In this document: positions 19,971 to 29,855 of the stretch, piece by piece | Layout of the letters: every line of letters starts with the position of its first letter | Numbering within the stretch: the stretch's first letter is position 1 | Translations under genes and position numbers: made by a program | Notes under the pieces: generated by a model | Told to the model about the DNA's origin: nothing | The model's database searches: none | What the model saw: the letters and a program-made list of their open reading frames with translations, nothing else | Origin: Planctomycetota bacterium | GTDB taxonomy: Bacteria; Planctomycetota; UBA11346 | Assembly: GCA_014193115.1 (NCBI GenBank) | Contig: BJHQ01000001.1 | Span: forward strand, 768,107-832,106 | DNA: 64,000 nucleotides | Direction: 5' to 3'

Positions 19971-21095
19971 ATGCCCCTCATCCCTCTGCGCCCGCTCCTC
20001 GACCACGCCGCCGCCAACGGCTACGGGGTCTGCGCCCTCAACGTCAACAACATGGAGCAGATCCAGTCGATCATGGAGGCCGCCCGGGCCACCCTGTCGC
20101 CGGTGATCGTCCAGGCTTCGCGCGGCGCCCGGACCTACACCAATGACATCTTCCTGCGCAACCTGATGCAGGCCGCGGTCGAGCTGTATCCCGAGATCCC
20201 GGTGGTCATGCACCAGGACCACGGCAATGCCCCCGACACCTGCATCTCGGCGATCCGCATGGGATTCACCTCGGTCATGATGGATGGATCCCTCGAAGAG
20301 GACGCCAAGACCCCGGCCGGCTATGAGTACAATGTCGCGGTGACCCGCGAAGTCGTCCAGATCGCCCACAGCTTCGGCGTGTCGGTGGAAGGCGAACTCG
20401 GCTGCCTTGGCCAGCTCGGCACCGGCATGGGGGAAAAGGAAGACGGCCACGGCGCCGAAGGCAAGCTCAGCCTCGACCAGCTGCTCACCGACCCCGCCCA
20501 GGCGGTGGACTTCGTCCAGCGTACCGGCATCGACGCCCTGGCGGTGGCCATCGGTACTAGCCACGGCGCCTACAAGTTCAGCTCCAAGCCCACCGGCGAC
20601 GTGCTGCGCATCGACCGCATCCAAGAGATCCACAGCAAAATCCCGAACTGCCATCTGGTGATGCACGGGTCGTCCTCGGTCCCCGAGGAATTGGTCGCCG
20701 AGATCAACAAGTACGGCGGCGCGATGAAGAACACCTATGGCGTGCCGGTGGCTGAAATCCAGAAGGGCATCAAGGCCGGCGTGCGCAAGATCAACGTCGA
20801 CACCGACAACCGCCTGGCGATCACCGCCGCGATCCGCAAGGTCTTCGCGACCAGCCCCGAAAAGTTCGATCCCCGCGACTACCTGAAGCCGTCACGCACC
20901 GCGATGCAGAAGATCTGCGAGCAGCGGATGAAGGAATTCGGCCAGGCCGGCAAGGCGCCTGGCGTTCCTCGCAAGTCGCTGGCCGAGATGGCCGCGGACT
21001 ACGCCGCTGGAAAATACGGCGACCCGGCCAAACCGTCGAAGCCCTACAACGCCTTCAAGGGCCAGGGCGGCGCCGCCACCGCGATGGGCCACTGA
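19971..21095 (+). CDS. fba: Class II fructose-bisphosphate aldolase
   Basis: It cleaves fructose 1,6-bisphosphate to dihydroxyacetone phosphate and glyceraldehyde 3-phosphate using zinc. Seen in the sequence are the metal site [19 protein letters not shown], the glycine-rich [37 protein letters not shown] and [11 protein letters not shown]. The start at 19971 ([19 protein letters not shown]) fits the family N-terminus. At 374 residues it is slightly long for this subfamily because of a C-terminal tail. Upstream is only the AraC remnant; the hypothetical gene downstream is convergent. Confidence 0.95.
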   Translation: MPLIPLRPLLDHAAANGYGVCALNVNNMEQIQSIMEAARATLSPVIVQASRGARTYTNDIFLRNLMQAAVELYPEIPVVMHQDHGNAPDTCISAIRMGFTSVMMDGSLEEDAKTPAGYEYNVAVTREVVQIAHSFGVSVEGELGCLGQLGTGMGEKEDGHGAEGKLSLDQLLTDPAQAVDFVQRTGIDALAVAIGTSHGAYKFSSKPTGDVLRIDRIQEIHSKIPNCHLVMHGSSSVPEELVAEINKYGGAMKNTYGVPVAEIQKGIKAGVRKINVDTDNRLAITAAIRKVFATSPEKFDPRDYLKPSRTAMQKICEQRMKEFGQAGKAPGVPRKSLAEMAADYAAGKYGDPAKPSKPYNAFKGQGGAATAMGH

Positions 21096-21189
21096 GTTTG
21101 GTATCCGGCCGGGGATCCGTCCCCGGCCGGGCGTTTCCGTCCCCAGCGGGGATCGCGGCACGCTGCTCAGCACCGTGCGGTGCAGCCGG

Positions 21190-22026
21190 TCAGAACCGGG
21201 CGTTGCCGTTCGGCAGTGGCGACAGCGACCGGGATTCGATTTCTTGGCCAGTGCGATCCTGGTGGATGTCATCCAGGGTCGTGACCTGGCCGTATTCGCT
21301 GATCCGGAAGCTGTCGGGTGACCAGATATGCGCCCACGGGCCGCTCACTGGAGCGCCACGGGCGTCGATGTGCAGATCGCCATTGGCATCGCGATAGGCG
21401 GTTCCAGGGTATTGCACCACCGGGGAGCCGTCGGGCAGATACGTCTGGACCAATGCCGGAAGGTGCGGTGCATGCTCGGCCTCTGGATCGAGCTCCCCAT
21501 CGCCGATGGTGATGGTCGACACATAACCATCCCAATCGACCCGGCGCACGCCCGGTTCGGCTGGGCCGGCCTGGCGGGCCCGACCCGGAGCATTGGCTTG
21601 GCCATCGACCGGGGATAAGCGGGGCTGACGCCAGGCGCCATTGCGCCAGACCAGCGGCCCAGAGCCATCACCGGCGAGCACCGCTTGGTCATCATCGGAT
21701 GCGGTACCTGGCTGACCGTGCCAACCCGGCCGATGGCGGTGGCGTTGGCGAGGCGCCGGGTTCACCGGCACGGTCAGGCCCTGATGCGCAGATGGTCCTG
21801 ATTGGCCGGTTGGCCCGGCTGGAGACGAGCCCCATCCCGGTCCGACTGGTCCACTCGACCAGGCCGGTCCGGATCCAGGCCATTCGCGATCGAGGTCGGA
21901 TCGGGCCGCCGTTGAAGCAGTTGATGACGGGCCATCCAGATCGGTCAGCAACGTCGTCGCCAGCCAGAGCTGAAACAGCAAGGCCAGGACCGCCAAGACC
22001 AGGACGACGCGCCGCGGACGGTCCAT
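21190..22026 (-). CDS. Hypothetical membrane-anchored Pro/Ser/Gly-rich protein
   Basis: The 278-residue protein starts at ATG 22026. An N-terminal hydrophobic segment (VVLVLAVLALLFQLWLATTLL, residues about 7-27) would anchor or export it. Residues 35-140 are a low-complexity Gly/Pro/Ser/Gln linker. The C-terminal 130 residues are more ordered (YVSTITIGDGELDPEAEHAP, YRDANGDLHIDARG). No known family was recognised. Extension to an upstream ATG at 22281 is unlikely, because that stretch is made of the GCTCCCAGG hairpin repeats. Confidence 0.6.
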   Translation of the reverse strand: MDRPRRVVLVLAVLALLFQLWLATTLLTDLDGPSSTASTAARSDLDREWPGSGPAWSSGPVGPGWGSSPAGPTGQSGPSAHQGLTVPVNPAPRQRHRHRPGWHGQPGTASDDDQAVLAGDGSGPLVWRNGAWRQPRLSPVDGQANAPGRARQAGPAEPGVRRVDWDGYVSTITIGDGELDPEAEHAPHLPALVQTYLPDGSPVVQYPGTAYRDANGDLHIDARGAPVSGPWAHIWSPDSFRISEYGQVTTLDDIHQDRTGQEIESRSLSPLPNGNARF

Positions 22027-22132
22027 ACATGTCAGGCTACGTCTGGAGCGGTCGCCAGGCAATCGACGAATGGCAGGCTGGCGCGACCTGTCCCACCGGG
22101 TTCCGCTCAACGCGACAAGTGCGTCCGGGGTT

Positions 22133-22320
22133 CCTGGGAGCGCCGAGCGCCAGCTCGGCTGGGATGCGGGCCTGGGAGCGCCGAGCGCCAGCTCGGCAGA
22201 ATTGGATTTGCGCATTGGAGCGCTCCGGCTCAACCGCATCGGCGCGCTCCAACTCAACTTCCAATGCAATCTCAATCTCAAGCCGAGCTGGCGCTCGGCG
22301 CTCCCAGGCTTGGAGCCTGG
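22133..22320. repeat. GCTCCCAGG hairpin repeats (three copies, two orientations)
   Basis: The 27-bp element GCCGAGCTGGCGCTCGGCGCTCCCAGG occurs at 22282-22308, and as its reverse complement at 22133-22159 and 22171-22197. Each copy folds as CCGAGC-TGGC-GCTCGG followed by the tail CGCTCCCAGG. A further short palindrome (CCAGGCTTGGAGCCTGG) abuts the third copy. More copies lie at 42.9 and 48.4-48.7 kb. No gene is seen in 22027-22341. Confidence 0.85.
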
Positions 22321-22341
22321 GTATTCCTGCTTTTTTTGTGA

Positions 22342-22614
22342 TCAGTCCTGGACGAGCGTGATCTTACCAGTGCCGGTGATGAACGCTTGGCAGGCGAGGC
22401 GATCTTCCGCCGACATGCAGCCATGAGCCTGCTCGCCGCGGGTCAGCGGCTCAAGCTGGTCGGTGCCGGAAGTGACCCGGATCCGGCAGGTCCCGCAGCT
22501 GCCCGACATGCACAGGTAGGCGACATCGGCGCCGGCATCGAGCAGGGCGCCCAACAGGTCCTGGCCGGGACGGGCGGGGAGGGTCTGGCCGCGATAGGTG
22601 ATCGTTGCAGGCAT
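22342..22614 (-). CDS. Plant-type [2Fe-2S] ferredoxin
   Basis: This 90-residue electron carrier has the four cluster ligands of the plant-type fold: LCMSGSCGTCRI (Cys-x5-Cys-x2-Cys) near residues 35-43 and a last cysteine in RLACQAF. The beta-grasp N-terminus (ITYRGQTLPARPGQDLLGALL) matches the family. It lies 123 bp downstream of nrdJ, beyond a strong terminator, so it probably has its own promoter. It may pass electrons to reductases or oxygenases; the partner cannot be told from the sequence. Confidence 0.85.
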   Translation of the reverse strand: MPATITYRGQTLPARPGQDLLGALLDAGADVAYLCMSGSCGTCRIRVTSGTDQLEPLTRGEQAHGCMSAEDRLACQAFITGTGKITLVQD

Positions 22615-22694
22615 GGCCGAAAAATACGGGTGCCAGCGACGACGGAAGGCCGTTCCTGGGCTGCACCGGCTCCGCCGATGCGTGCTGAAAACAC

Positions 22695-22729
22695 CAGGCT
22701 CGGGACGGAAGGTTCTCGTCCCGAGCCTG
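22695..22729 (-). terminator. Intrinsic terminator of nrdJ
   Basis: A perfect 13-bp stem (CAGGCTCGGGACG with CGTCCCGAGCCTG) and a 9-nt loop begin 9 bp past the nrdJ stop. Read on the minus strand, the stem is followed by GTGTTTTC, a short T-rich run. Confidence 0.8.
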
Positions 22730-22737
22730 TGACCAGC

Positions 22738-24990
22738 TCAGACGATATCGCACTTCCCGCCGCCGCAGGCGACGGCGTCGATCAGCTTGGTCTCGTCGGA
22801 TTCCTCGGTCAGCAGGGTGTAGTCGACCGGCAGGTATTCGCGCTGCAGATCTTCCCACAACTTGCAATTGTTGACTCGCTTCAAGCAATAGGTCATCCGC
22901 CGCACATCGTCGCCGAAATAGTTGGCGGCGAACTTCCGGGCGCGGCGGACCCAATCCTTTTGGGTCAGCAATTTACGGATCTTGTCCTGCAGTTCACCGA
23001 GGCCTTTTTCGTCCACGGTCGAGGGCATCGCCGGCAGGTCGAGGCTGCGGCCGCGGCCGAGGGCGCAGTCGCAGGCCGCCCACAGGTCGTTGTCGAAGGC
23101 GTGCAGGCCGTCGACGATCAGCCCGGAGGCGAACAGCGATCCGACGCCATATTCCTTGACGATCTCGTCATAGGTGAGGACGCCGACGAACGGCGCCTGA
23201 GGATAGTCGAGGTCGCCGCCCTCGGGCAGCAGGCTGACTCCGGCGAAGGCGTCGCGGTGGTCGTAGATGTAATGGGCAACCGCGTCCCATTCGTCTTCGC
23301 GGACGGTGATGGTGTTGGACACGTTGTGGCGCAGCCACGGCGCGGTGCAGCGCTCCGGGCGGCGTCCGGCCATCACCCAATTCTCCTGGGTCAGCTCCAC
23401 CAGCTTGAGCAGGTCCACCGCGGTCATGGTGTCCTTGGTCCGGGCCTCCTCGGGGACCTCGATGCAGAAGGTGATCACCGCGTCGGTGCCGTTGGGATTC
23501 CACACCGATTTTTCCACCGCCCGCGGATTGTGTTCGCGGAAGTACTGGAAGGGGGCCTCGGCGATGTTGGCCTGGACCCGGCGGAAGTAGCGGCGGGCGT
23601 GGTGGGCGTGGATGCCGCTGGCGGTGCCGAGGATGCACGAGGTCGTGCCGGCGGGTTTGACGCAGGTCGCCCGGGCGCAGGGCTCGATCTTGATCTTGCG
23701 GGCGACACCCTCATTCACGTCGAGGATCAACTGGGCCATTTTGCGCTGAATCTCGGGATCGAAGGCGATCTTGGGATTGTCCATCATCCCGGTCATCGAG
23801 CAGCCGAGCAGCGCCTCACGCCGCACGATCCGTTCGGTGGTGGCGCCGAGGTAATCGAAGCTGGCATAGCCGGCCTGCAACGTGCCGAGGATCGCGGCGG
23901 CGCGGCAGGCCCGTTCGAGCACCGCCGGCGTGGTGCACGCTTTCATGTTCAGTTCGCACAGGTTGCAGAAGTGCCAGCCGGTGGCCCCGGTCTCGACATC
24001 GACCGGATACATGCCGATCTCGACGCAGGGATTATACATGATCTCGGTGGAATCGGCCCACACGAAGCCAGGTTCGCCGAATTCCTTGACCGAGGTCATC
24101 AATTCAGCGAACTGCTGGTAGCTGACCTGGTTGCGCAGCAGCAGCGCCGAATTGTTGGAACGGCCGCGCTGCGGATTCTTGATGAACCAGTCGCCGGTCT
24201 TGGCCTTGATCATCTCCTGATCGTCGAGGCTGAACACGCAGATCGTGGCGCTGCGCCGGACGCCGCCGGCCAGCACCGCGTCGCTGGCGTGCATCACGAT
24301 GTCATAGGCATCGATAGTCGGCAGCCGGCACTGGTTGCCGTCGGCGGCCAGGCGCGATTCGAAGACCAGCCGGATCTTCTCCAGCGAGCGCTCCAGGGGC
24401 TTGTGGCCAGGGGCTTTGCCGATGCCGCTCGACAGCGGCGCTCCGGCCGGGCGGATCTTGCTGTAATCGAAGACGACGGTCTTTCCCGCGTACTCGGGGA
24501 AGGTCTGGTCGGCCGCCAGATAGCCCGATACCAGCACGCCGAGGGCATCGGCCCAGCCTTCGATATTGTCGGGGATGACGAAGGTCGCTTTTTCGGCGGT
24601 CGGCCGGCGGATCGGCGGCAGCTTGGCGACGTGGTGCTGCTGGACGCTGAAGCCGACGCCGCAGCCGCACAGCAGCAGCCACAGGGCTTCTTGGAAGAAG
24701 CGCGGCCGGTCGCAGTACGACACCGTGCAGTTGTACAGCCGGGCGTTCTTGTCTTCGATCGGCTTGCCGCCGAACTGCAGAGCGCGCTGGCTGCCCAGCA
24801 CCAGCCGGTCCTTCACCGCCAGCTTGGCCTCGGCGATCTCGTCAGCGATCGGATACGAGGCGTAGCGGGCCTCGTGCATCGAGAACACCCGGTCGACCGC
24901 TTCTGCAAAGGTCTCGCGGCGGCCGCGGCTCGGGTTGTACCGGGCGTATTTGGTGTTGAAGGTGTACTCTTGGAGCTGGGCGACGGTCAT
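22738..24990 (-). CDS. nrdJ: Adenosylcobalamin-dependent ribonucleoside-triphosphate reductase (class II, monomeric)
   Basis: It reduces ribonucleotides to deoxyribonucleotides with a B12-generated thiyl radical, independent of oxygen. The 750-residue length and lack of an ATP cone match the monomeric triphosphate reductase of Lactobacillus leichmannii (739 residues). Seen are the first redox cysteine (ARLYNCTVSYC), the substrate-site motif YNPCVEIGM, CELNMKAC, CVKPAGTTSCILG, and the C-terminal redox pair CGGGKCDIV. The ATG at 24990 is the first good start. No other reductase is in the window. nrdR lies 5 kb away, and a candidate NrdR operator sits about 105 bp upstream. Confidence 0.93.
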   Translation of the reverse strand: MTVAQLQEYTFNTKYARYNPSRGRRETFAEAVDRVFSMHEARYASYPIADEIAEAKLAVKDRLVLGSQRALQFGGKPIEDKNARLYNCTVSYCDRPRFFQEALWLLLCGCGVGFSVQQHHVAKLPPIRRPTAEKATFVIPDNIEGWADALGVLVSGYLAADQTFPEYAGKTVVFDYSKIRPAGAPLSSGIGKAPGHKPLERSLEKIRLVFESRLAADGNQCRLPTIDAYDIVMHASDAVLAGGVRRSATICVFSLDDQEMIKAKTGDWFIKNPQRGRSNNSALLLRNQVSYQQFAELMTSVKEFGEPGFVWADSTEIMYNPCVEIGMYPVDVETGATGWHFCNLCELNMKACTTPAVLERACRAAAILGTLQAGYASFDYLGATTERIVRREALLGCSMTGMMDNPKIAFDPEIQRKMAQLILDVNEGVARKIKIEPCARATCVKPAGTTSCILGTASGIHAHHARRYFRRVQANIAEAPFQYFREHNPRAVEKSVWNPNGTDAVITFCIEVPEEARTKDTMTAVDLLKLVELTQENWVMAGRRPERCTAPWLRHNVSNTITVREDEWDAVAHYIYDHRDAFAGVSLLPEGGDLDYPQAPFVGVLTYDEIVKEYGVGSLFASGLIVDGLHAFDNDLWAACDCALGRGRSLDLPAMPSTVDEKGLGELQDKIRKLLTQKDWVRRARKFAANYFGDDVRRMTYCLKRVNNCKLWEDLQREYLPVDYTLLTEESDETKLIDAVACGGGKCDIV

Positions 24991-25095
24991 GGGGACGAGG
25001 TCCTTGAGCGGCCAAGACGCGGGGTCCGGCAGCGGCGGAAAGGGGCGAGGAGAGAGCGGGAGCCAGCACCCGTGGACAGTGCCGGCAGACAGAGG

Positions 25096-25142
25096 CCACT
25101 ACATATGGCGTGGCGTCATGAAGACAACACCAACCTTCATAC
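25096..25142. promoter_or_regulatory. Candidate NrdR operator upstream of nrdJ
   Basis: CCACTACATATGGCGT (25096-25111) matches 12 of 16 positions of the NrdR box consensus ACACTATATATAGTGT. A weaker second half-match (ACACCAACCTTCATAC, 25127-25142) starts 31 bp away, the usual three-turn spacing. The boxes lie about 105-150 bp upstream of the nrdJ ATG. The rest of 24991-25333 shows no gene and no recognisable cobalamin riboswitch. Confidence 0.45.
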
Positions 25143-25333
25143 ATTTTTCAAGGTTTTCAAAAGTCGTGGAATTCACCGTGATCGCACAGGGTCAGTAGGC
25201 TACGCCAGGCCTGGGGTGAATCGATACGTGAACGACCCCATACCTGGGACGGTCCGAACCGACCCAAACGGACGCTGCACCGCTTTACGATGCCTGGGGC
25301 GCCAGACGCCACTGCGGTGGAGCCAACGTGGGC

Positions 25334-27301
25334 TCAGCCGTCGGTTTTGGTCCGGGTCACGCTGACCTTGGCCACCGGTTTGTTGCCCACCCGGCTGCCG
25401 CGAGCGGCTGGTCCGCAGGGCTCGATGGTCGCCAGATCGACGGTGTTCTCGTGCACCCAGGCGCCTTTTTGCGCGACGTAATGCACCGTGCAGGTACCGC
25501 CTTCGGCGGTGGAGATCCAGTCGATCCGGCCGTCGCGATCCTTGATCAGATCGTACTCCTTATCTTTGATGAAAGACGAAATCGTGGTCCGCTTGGCCCA
25601 CGCCATCTTTTCGCCATCGCGGTAGACGATGGTGAAGGTGAAGCCTTTTTCCTGATCAAACACGTCGAGATGGACGATCTTGCCATCGAGCAGGGTTTTC
25701 TCGGGCGGGGCCATGATCTTGTAGTGGCCGTCCTGGAAGATCACCAGGATGCGATCGTATTCACTGACCCGCAGTTCTTTGTCATAGGTTTTCACAACGG
25801 ATCCGAAGAACCCGGTGGCCTGGTCATAACCGAGCCTGAGGTTGGCCATGGCCACGGCCTTCTTATCGACTTCTTCCAGTTCGCGGACCTTGGTCCGCCG
25901 AGGGTACAGTTTGCCGTATTTCGCGATGATCCCTTGGAGCCAGGCGATCGACGTGCCGATCAGATCCTTCAGGCGCAGTTCGGCGCTGGCGATGGCGGCG
26001 ATGATGCCGTCGATGTCCCGGCGGTTCTGCTCGATGTCGAACTGCGAGATGCGCTTGATCCGGATGTCGAGCAGGCGGTCGATATCCTCGTCGTTCATCG
26101 GGCGCACGAACTGGGCGGTATAGGGCGCCATGCCGGTGATCACCGCCTGGCGGACGCCCTCGGCGGTGGTCGCGGTTTCTATCCGTTTGTAGACCCGGTG
26201 TTCGATGAAGATCCGTTCCAGGGTCAGATGGTGGCGCTTCGCCACCAGGTCGGCGAGCTCCAGTTCCAGCTCACGGCGGATGGTATCCTGCAGCCGCCCG
26301 ACGTAGTCCTTCAGCGCGTCGCTGACGGTGAGTTCCACCGGCCGGCGGTCGCGGATCACGGTCAGGTTGGAATGGATCGAGATTTCGCAGTCGGTGTAGG
26401 CGTAGAGCTGCGGGATGACCTCGTCGGCGTGGACGCCCCGGGCCAGACTGATGACGATTTCGACGTGTTCGCCGGTGCGGTCTGAGATGCCCGAAATCTT
26501 GACCTTGCCTTTTTCGGCCGCGGCCTCGATGGATTCCGCGAGACGATCGCAGGTCACGCCGGCCGGCAGCTCGCGCACCACCACGGTCTTGTCGCCGTCG
26601 GCCTCGATCTTGGCCCGGACCTTGACCTTGCCCCGGCCGTCGGCGTAGTCGCTGACATCCATCAGTCCCCCGGTGGGGAAATCGGGATAGATGCGCAGCT
26701 TCGGCTCGCGCCCGTCTCCGGCCCGCGCGGCCTCCAGCAGTTTCACGGCGCCTTCGAGCAAGTCCTTCAGATTGTGGGGCAGGATGGTGGTGGCCATGCC
26801 CACCGCGATGCCCTCGGTGCCGAGGAGCAGCGCCACCGGCAGCTTGGCCGGCAACCATTCCGGCTCATCGCGGCGGCCATCGTAACTGCGCGAGTTCGTG
26901 GTCAGCCGGGGATTGAACAACGTTTCCTTGGCCAACGCGGTCAGCCGGCATTCGATATAGCGGCTGGCGGCAGCGTTGTCGCCGGTGTGGCGATTGCCGT
27001 AGTTCCCCTGCTTCTCGATGAAATAGCCGAGGTTGTCGTTGTCCGGGCTGAAGCCCTTGTTGGCCAGCACGACCAGGGCGTCCTCGATCGCCGGGGTGCC
27101 GTGGGGATGCAGCTTCATGCATTCGCCCGAGACGTTGGCGACCTTCTGGAACTTCCCGTCATCCATGGTGAACAAGGTATGGAGGATCCGCCGCTGCACC
27201 GGCTTGCAGCCGTCGCGCAGATCGGGGATGGCGCGATCCACCACCACATAAGAAGCGTATTCGATGAAGTTCTGCTTCATCAACGGAGCAAGATAGGTCA
27301 T
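25334..27301 (-). CDS. parC: DNA topoisomerase IV subunit A (ParC/GyrA family)
   Basis: This is the breakage-reunion subunit of a type IIA topoisomerase. The winged-helix CAP region reads DGCKPVQRRILHT, and the catalytic tyrosine is Tyr115 in AASRYIECRL. The conserved GMATTILPHNL segment and a long coiled-coil region follow. The protein is only 655 residues; the C-terminal half of a full GyrA or ParC beta-propeller is largely missing, as in short ParC forms of Bacteroidetes-like bacteria. The parE partner is 40 bp upstream in the same operon, which favours topoisomerase IV over gyrase. Confidence 0.88.
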   Translation of the reverse strand: MTYLAPLMKQNFIEYASYVVVDRAIPDLRDGCKPVQRRILHTLFTMDDGKFQKVANVSGECMKLHPHGTPAIEDALVVLANKGFSPDNDNLGYFIEKQGNYGNRHTGDNAAASRYIECRLTALAKETLFNPRLTTNSRSYDGRRDEPEWLPAKLPVALLLGTEGIAVGMATTILPHNLKDLLEGAVKLLEAARAGDGREPKLRIYPDFPTGGLMDVSDYADGRGKVKVRAKIEADGDKTVVVRELPAGVTCDRLAESIEAAAEKGKVKISGISDRTGEHVEIVISLARGVHADEVIPQLYAYTDCEISIHSNLTVIRDRRPVELTVSDALKDYVGRLQDTIRRELELELADLVAKRHHLTLERIFIEHRVYKRIETATTAEGVRQAVITGMAPYTAQFVRPMNDEDIDRLLDIRIKRISQFDIEQNRRDIDGIIAAIASAELRLKDLIGTSIAWLQGIIAKYGKLYPRRTKVRELEEVDKKAVAMANLRLGYDQATGFFGSVVKTYDKELRVSEYDRILVIFQDGHYKIMAPPEKTLLDGKIVHLDVFDQEKGFTFTIVYRDGEKMAWAKRTTISSFIKDKEYDLIKDRDGRIDWISTAEGGTCTVHYVAQKGAWVHENTVDLATIEPCGPAARGSRVGNKPVAKVSVTRTKTDG

Positions 27302-27341
27302 GGGATCAGGCGAGGTTCAGGTGAGTGGGCCGTTGCAGCGC

Positions 27342-29165
27342 TCAAGTCTCGTACACCAGGTTGTCGATGATGAACGCCTTGCGTTCCGGCGTGTTTTTCC
27401 CCATGTAGAATTGCAGGGCCGAGCTGATCTCGTGCATCGATTCGATATCGACCTTGACCAGGCGGATGTCCTTGCCGATGAATTGGCCGAACTCCTTGGG
27501 ACTGATTTCGCCGAGACCTTTGAAGCGGGTGACCTCGGGCGAGCTGATCGTCGCCACCGCCGCGTCGCGCTCGGCTTCGGAATAGCAGTACAGGGTGCGC
27601 TGTTTGTTGCGCACCCGGAACAGCGGGGTTTCGAGCACGTGGATATGACCGCGGACGACGACTTCTTCGAAAAAACGCAGGAAGAACGTCAGCAGCAGAT
27701 TGCGGATGTGCATGCCGTCGACGTCGGCGTCGGTGGCCAGGATGACCTTGTTGTAGCGCAGCCCGTCGATCCCGTTCTCGACGCCCAGGGCGGACATGAT
27801 GTGGTACAGCTCTTCGTTCTTGTAGACCGTCTCCTTGCCCAGTCCGAAGCAGTTCAGCGGCTTGCCCTTGATGGTGAAGATCGCCTGGGTGTCGACGTCG
27901 CGGCACGCCACCAGGCTGCCGCCGGCGCTGTCGCCTTCGGTGATGAACAGGCTGGTTTCTTCGCGGCGCTTCTCGTCGGACTCATTCCAATGGATTTTGC
28001 AATCGCGCAGCTTGGGGATGCGCAGCGCCACCGATTTGGCCCGCTCCCGGGCGTCCTTCTTGATCTTCGACAGTTCGGTGCGCAGCCGCTCATTCGCCTG
28101 GATCTTCTCGATCACCTTGCGCGCCACCTCGGGCGTCGCATGCAGCCAGCGCTCGACCGCTTCCTTGACCAGCGGCACCATCCACGAACGGACATCGCTG
28201 CCCAGTTTGTTCTTGGTCTGGCTTTCGAAGACCGGTTCCTGGATCTTCACCGCCACGGCGCCGACCAGGCCCTCGCGGACATCCTCACCGGCGAAGGATT
28301 TCTTGGCGAATTCGTTGACGCCCTTGACCACGCCTTCGCGGAAGGCGCTTTGATGGGTGCCGCCATCGTTGGTGAACTGGCCGTTGACGAAGCTGAAATA
28401 GTTCTCGCCATAGGCCCCGGTGTGGGTGAAGGCGAATTCCAGCCGGCCATCCTTTTCCCGGTGGTGGAAGACCTCGTAGACCGTCTCCTCGCCGCCCAGC
28501 TCGTCGGCGAGCAAATCTTTCAGCCCATTGGCAGAGGTGAACGTCTGACCGTTGTAGATGATTTTCAGCCCGGCGTTCAGATAGCAGTAATACCGCAGCC
28601 GCTTGGCGATGAACTCGTCATGCCAGGAAAATACCTTGAAGATCTCGGGATCAGGTTCGAACTCGACCAGGGTGCCGTCGGGCTCCTTGGCGGCGCCGTC
28701 CTCCTCCTTGGTCAGCCGGCCTTGCCGGAACTCGCCGCGCTTGAAGCGGCCTTCGCGGTGGCTGACCACGGCGAAACGCGCGGCCAGGGCGTTGACCGCC
28801 TTGGTGCCGACGCCGTTGAGGCCGACCGAAAACTGGTAGACCTCGTCGTTGTACTTGCCGCCGGTATTGATCTTGCTGACGCAATCGATGACTTTTCCCA
28901 AAGGAATGCCGCGTCCATAGTCGCGGACCGTGATCACGTTGTCGACACGGGTGATCTCGATCCGCCGGCCGTGGCCGAGGATGAACTCGTCGATGGCGTT
29001 GTCGACGACCTCTTTCAACAGCACATAGATGCCGTCGGCGGGGTTCGTGCCATCGCCCAACCGGCCGATGTACATTCCGGTGCGCAACCGGATATGGGCG
29101 AGGGGATCAAGCGTCTTGATCGAGTCATCGTCATAGACCGGCTTCCCGGTGGCGTCCTTGGCCAT
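27342..29165 (-). CDS. parE: DNA topoisomerase IV subunit B (ParE/GyrB family)
   Basis: This is the ATPase subunit that partners the ParC protein encoded next. The start is ATG 29165, preceded by GGAGGA at about 8 nt. The GHKL ATPase fold shows VVDNAIDEF and DYGRGIP (N and G1 boxes) and SVGLNGVGTKAVNAL. The TOPRIM domain shows ETSLFITEGDSAGGS and the metal-binding DADVDGMHIRNLLL. It has 607 residues, the usual size of ParE; GyrB is normally longer. The open frame continues far upstream without a ribosome site and was not used. Confidence 0.9.
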   Translation of the reverse strand: MAKDATGKPVYDDDSIKTLDPLAHIRLRTGMYIGRLGDGTNPADGIYVLLKEVVDNAIDEFILGHGRRIEITRVDNVITVRDYGRGIPLGKVIDCVSKINTGGKYNDEVYQFSVGLNGVGTKAVNALAARFAVVSHREGRFKRGEFRQGRLTKEEDGAAKEPDGTLVEFEPDPEIFKVFSWHDEFIAKRLRYYCYLNAGLKIIYNGQTFTSANGLKDLLADELGGEETVYEVFHHREKDGRLEFAFTHTGAYGENYFSFVNGQFTNDGGTHQSAFREGVVKGVNEFAKKSFAGEDVREGLVGAVAVKIQEPVFESQTKNKLGSDVRSWMVPLVKEAVERWLHATPEVARKVIEKIQANERLRTELSKIKKDARERAKSVALRIPKLRDCKIHWNESDEKRREETSLFITEGDSAGGSLVACRDVDTQAIFTIKGKPLNCFGLGKETVYKNEELYHIMSALGVENGIDGLRYNKVILATDADVDGMHIRNLLLTFFLRFFEEVVVRGHIHVLETPLFRVRNKQRTLYCYSEAERDAAVATISSPEVTRFKGLGEISPKEFGQFIGKDIRLVKVDIESMHEISSALQFYMGKNTPERKAFIIDNLVYET

Positions 29166-29570
29166 GTCCCGCGTCCTCCGATGGGGCGGGAACCGTGGGG
29201 GCTGTGGGCGGCGGTCAAGCGCGGTGGAGCGCGGTGGCCTGCTGGCGCCTGCCTCATCGCACCGGGCAAGGCCATCGGGAATCCCAGGACGCGCGTAGCG
29301 CCACAGGGGCGCAGCGTGGAGAACCACCCATCTGCAACCGGTTGGTCCTTCGGTCGATGCCGGACCGCCCCTGTATTTCCATGGCTTGTTGGCGCGCCTC
29401 TGATATTTTTCTTGGCAAGGAAGGCCTTTGGACCGTTCGTTGGCTAAACCCACGCGAACCGTCTCGTCCGCAGAGACAGCGGTGCCTGATACGTGTGGCG
29501 AGCTGCGCTGCGCACCCCTTGCCTGGCAGCCCTGCACTGCCAACGCTTCACCCTGCACAGGAGGTGGGTC

Positions 29571-29804
29571 ATGGATCAGTCGCGTCCGACCAGCGAAGCG
29601 CTGGTGCAATACCTGAACGCTGCCGGGGGCAGCGAGCGATTCGAGTGCTGGGATGACAAGGGTGCGCCGGATGCCGGCGCTGCCGAGCGGCTGGCTCATG
29701 ACCTGCGTGGCCGGCTCGGTCCGAACCGGGCGGCGATCGAACGGTCGGGCCACCGGGTGACGGTGAACCTGATCCGCCGCCGCCGTCCCGCCGCCGTCGT
29801 CTAG
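29571..29804 (+). CDS. Small hypothetical protein upstream of nrdR
   Basis: The 77-residue product begins MDQSRPTSEALVQYLNAAGG and ends in an Arg-rich tail (NLIRRRRPAAVV). The ATG is preceded by a near-perfect ribosome site (CAGGAGGTGGGTC), which is why it is called a gene. It is 51 bp upstream of nrdR on the same strand and probably shares its transcript. No family was recognised. The 29166-29570 stretch before it shows no gene and must hold the promoters for parE (-) and this unit (+). Confidence 0.6.
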   Translation: MDQSRPTSEALVQYLNAAGGSERFECWDDKGAPDAGAAERLAHDLRGRLGPNRAAIERSGHRVTVNLIRRRRPAAVV

Positions 29805-29855
29805 GAACCCCAACCACCGCTCCGCGCGGATCTCCGGATCCGCCGACTCCAGACC

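Noticed and set aside
19554..20666. 370-codon minus-strand frame opposite fba
   Set aside because: It is antisense to a clear class II aldolase and has no recognisable domain.
24991..25333. Cobalamin riboswitch expected before a B12-dependent reductase
   Set aside because: No B12-box-like segment or matching fold was recognised; only the NrdR-like palindrome was found.
22387..25365. 992-codon plus-strand frame antisense to nrdJ
   Set aside because: It has no start signal or family resemblance. nrdJ on the other strand is unambiguous; the open frame is a GC-bias artefact.
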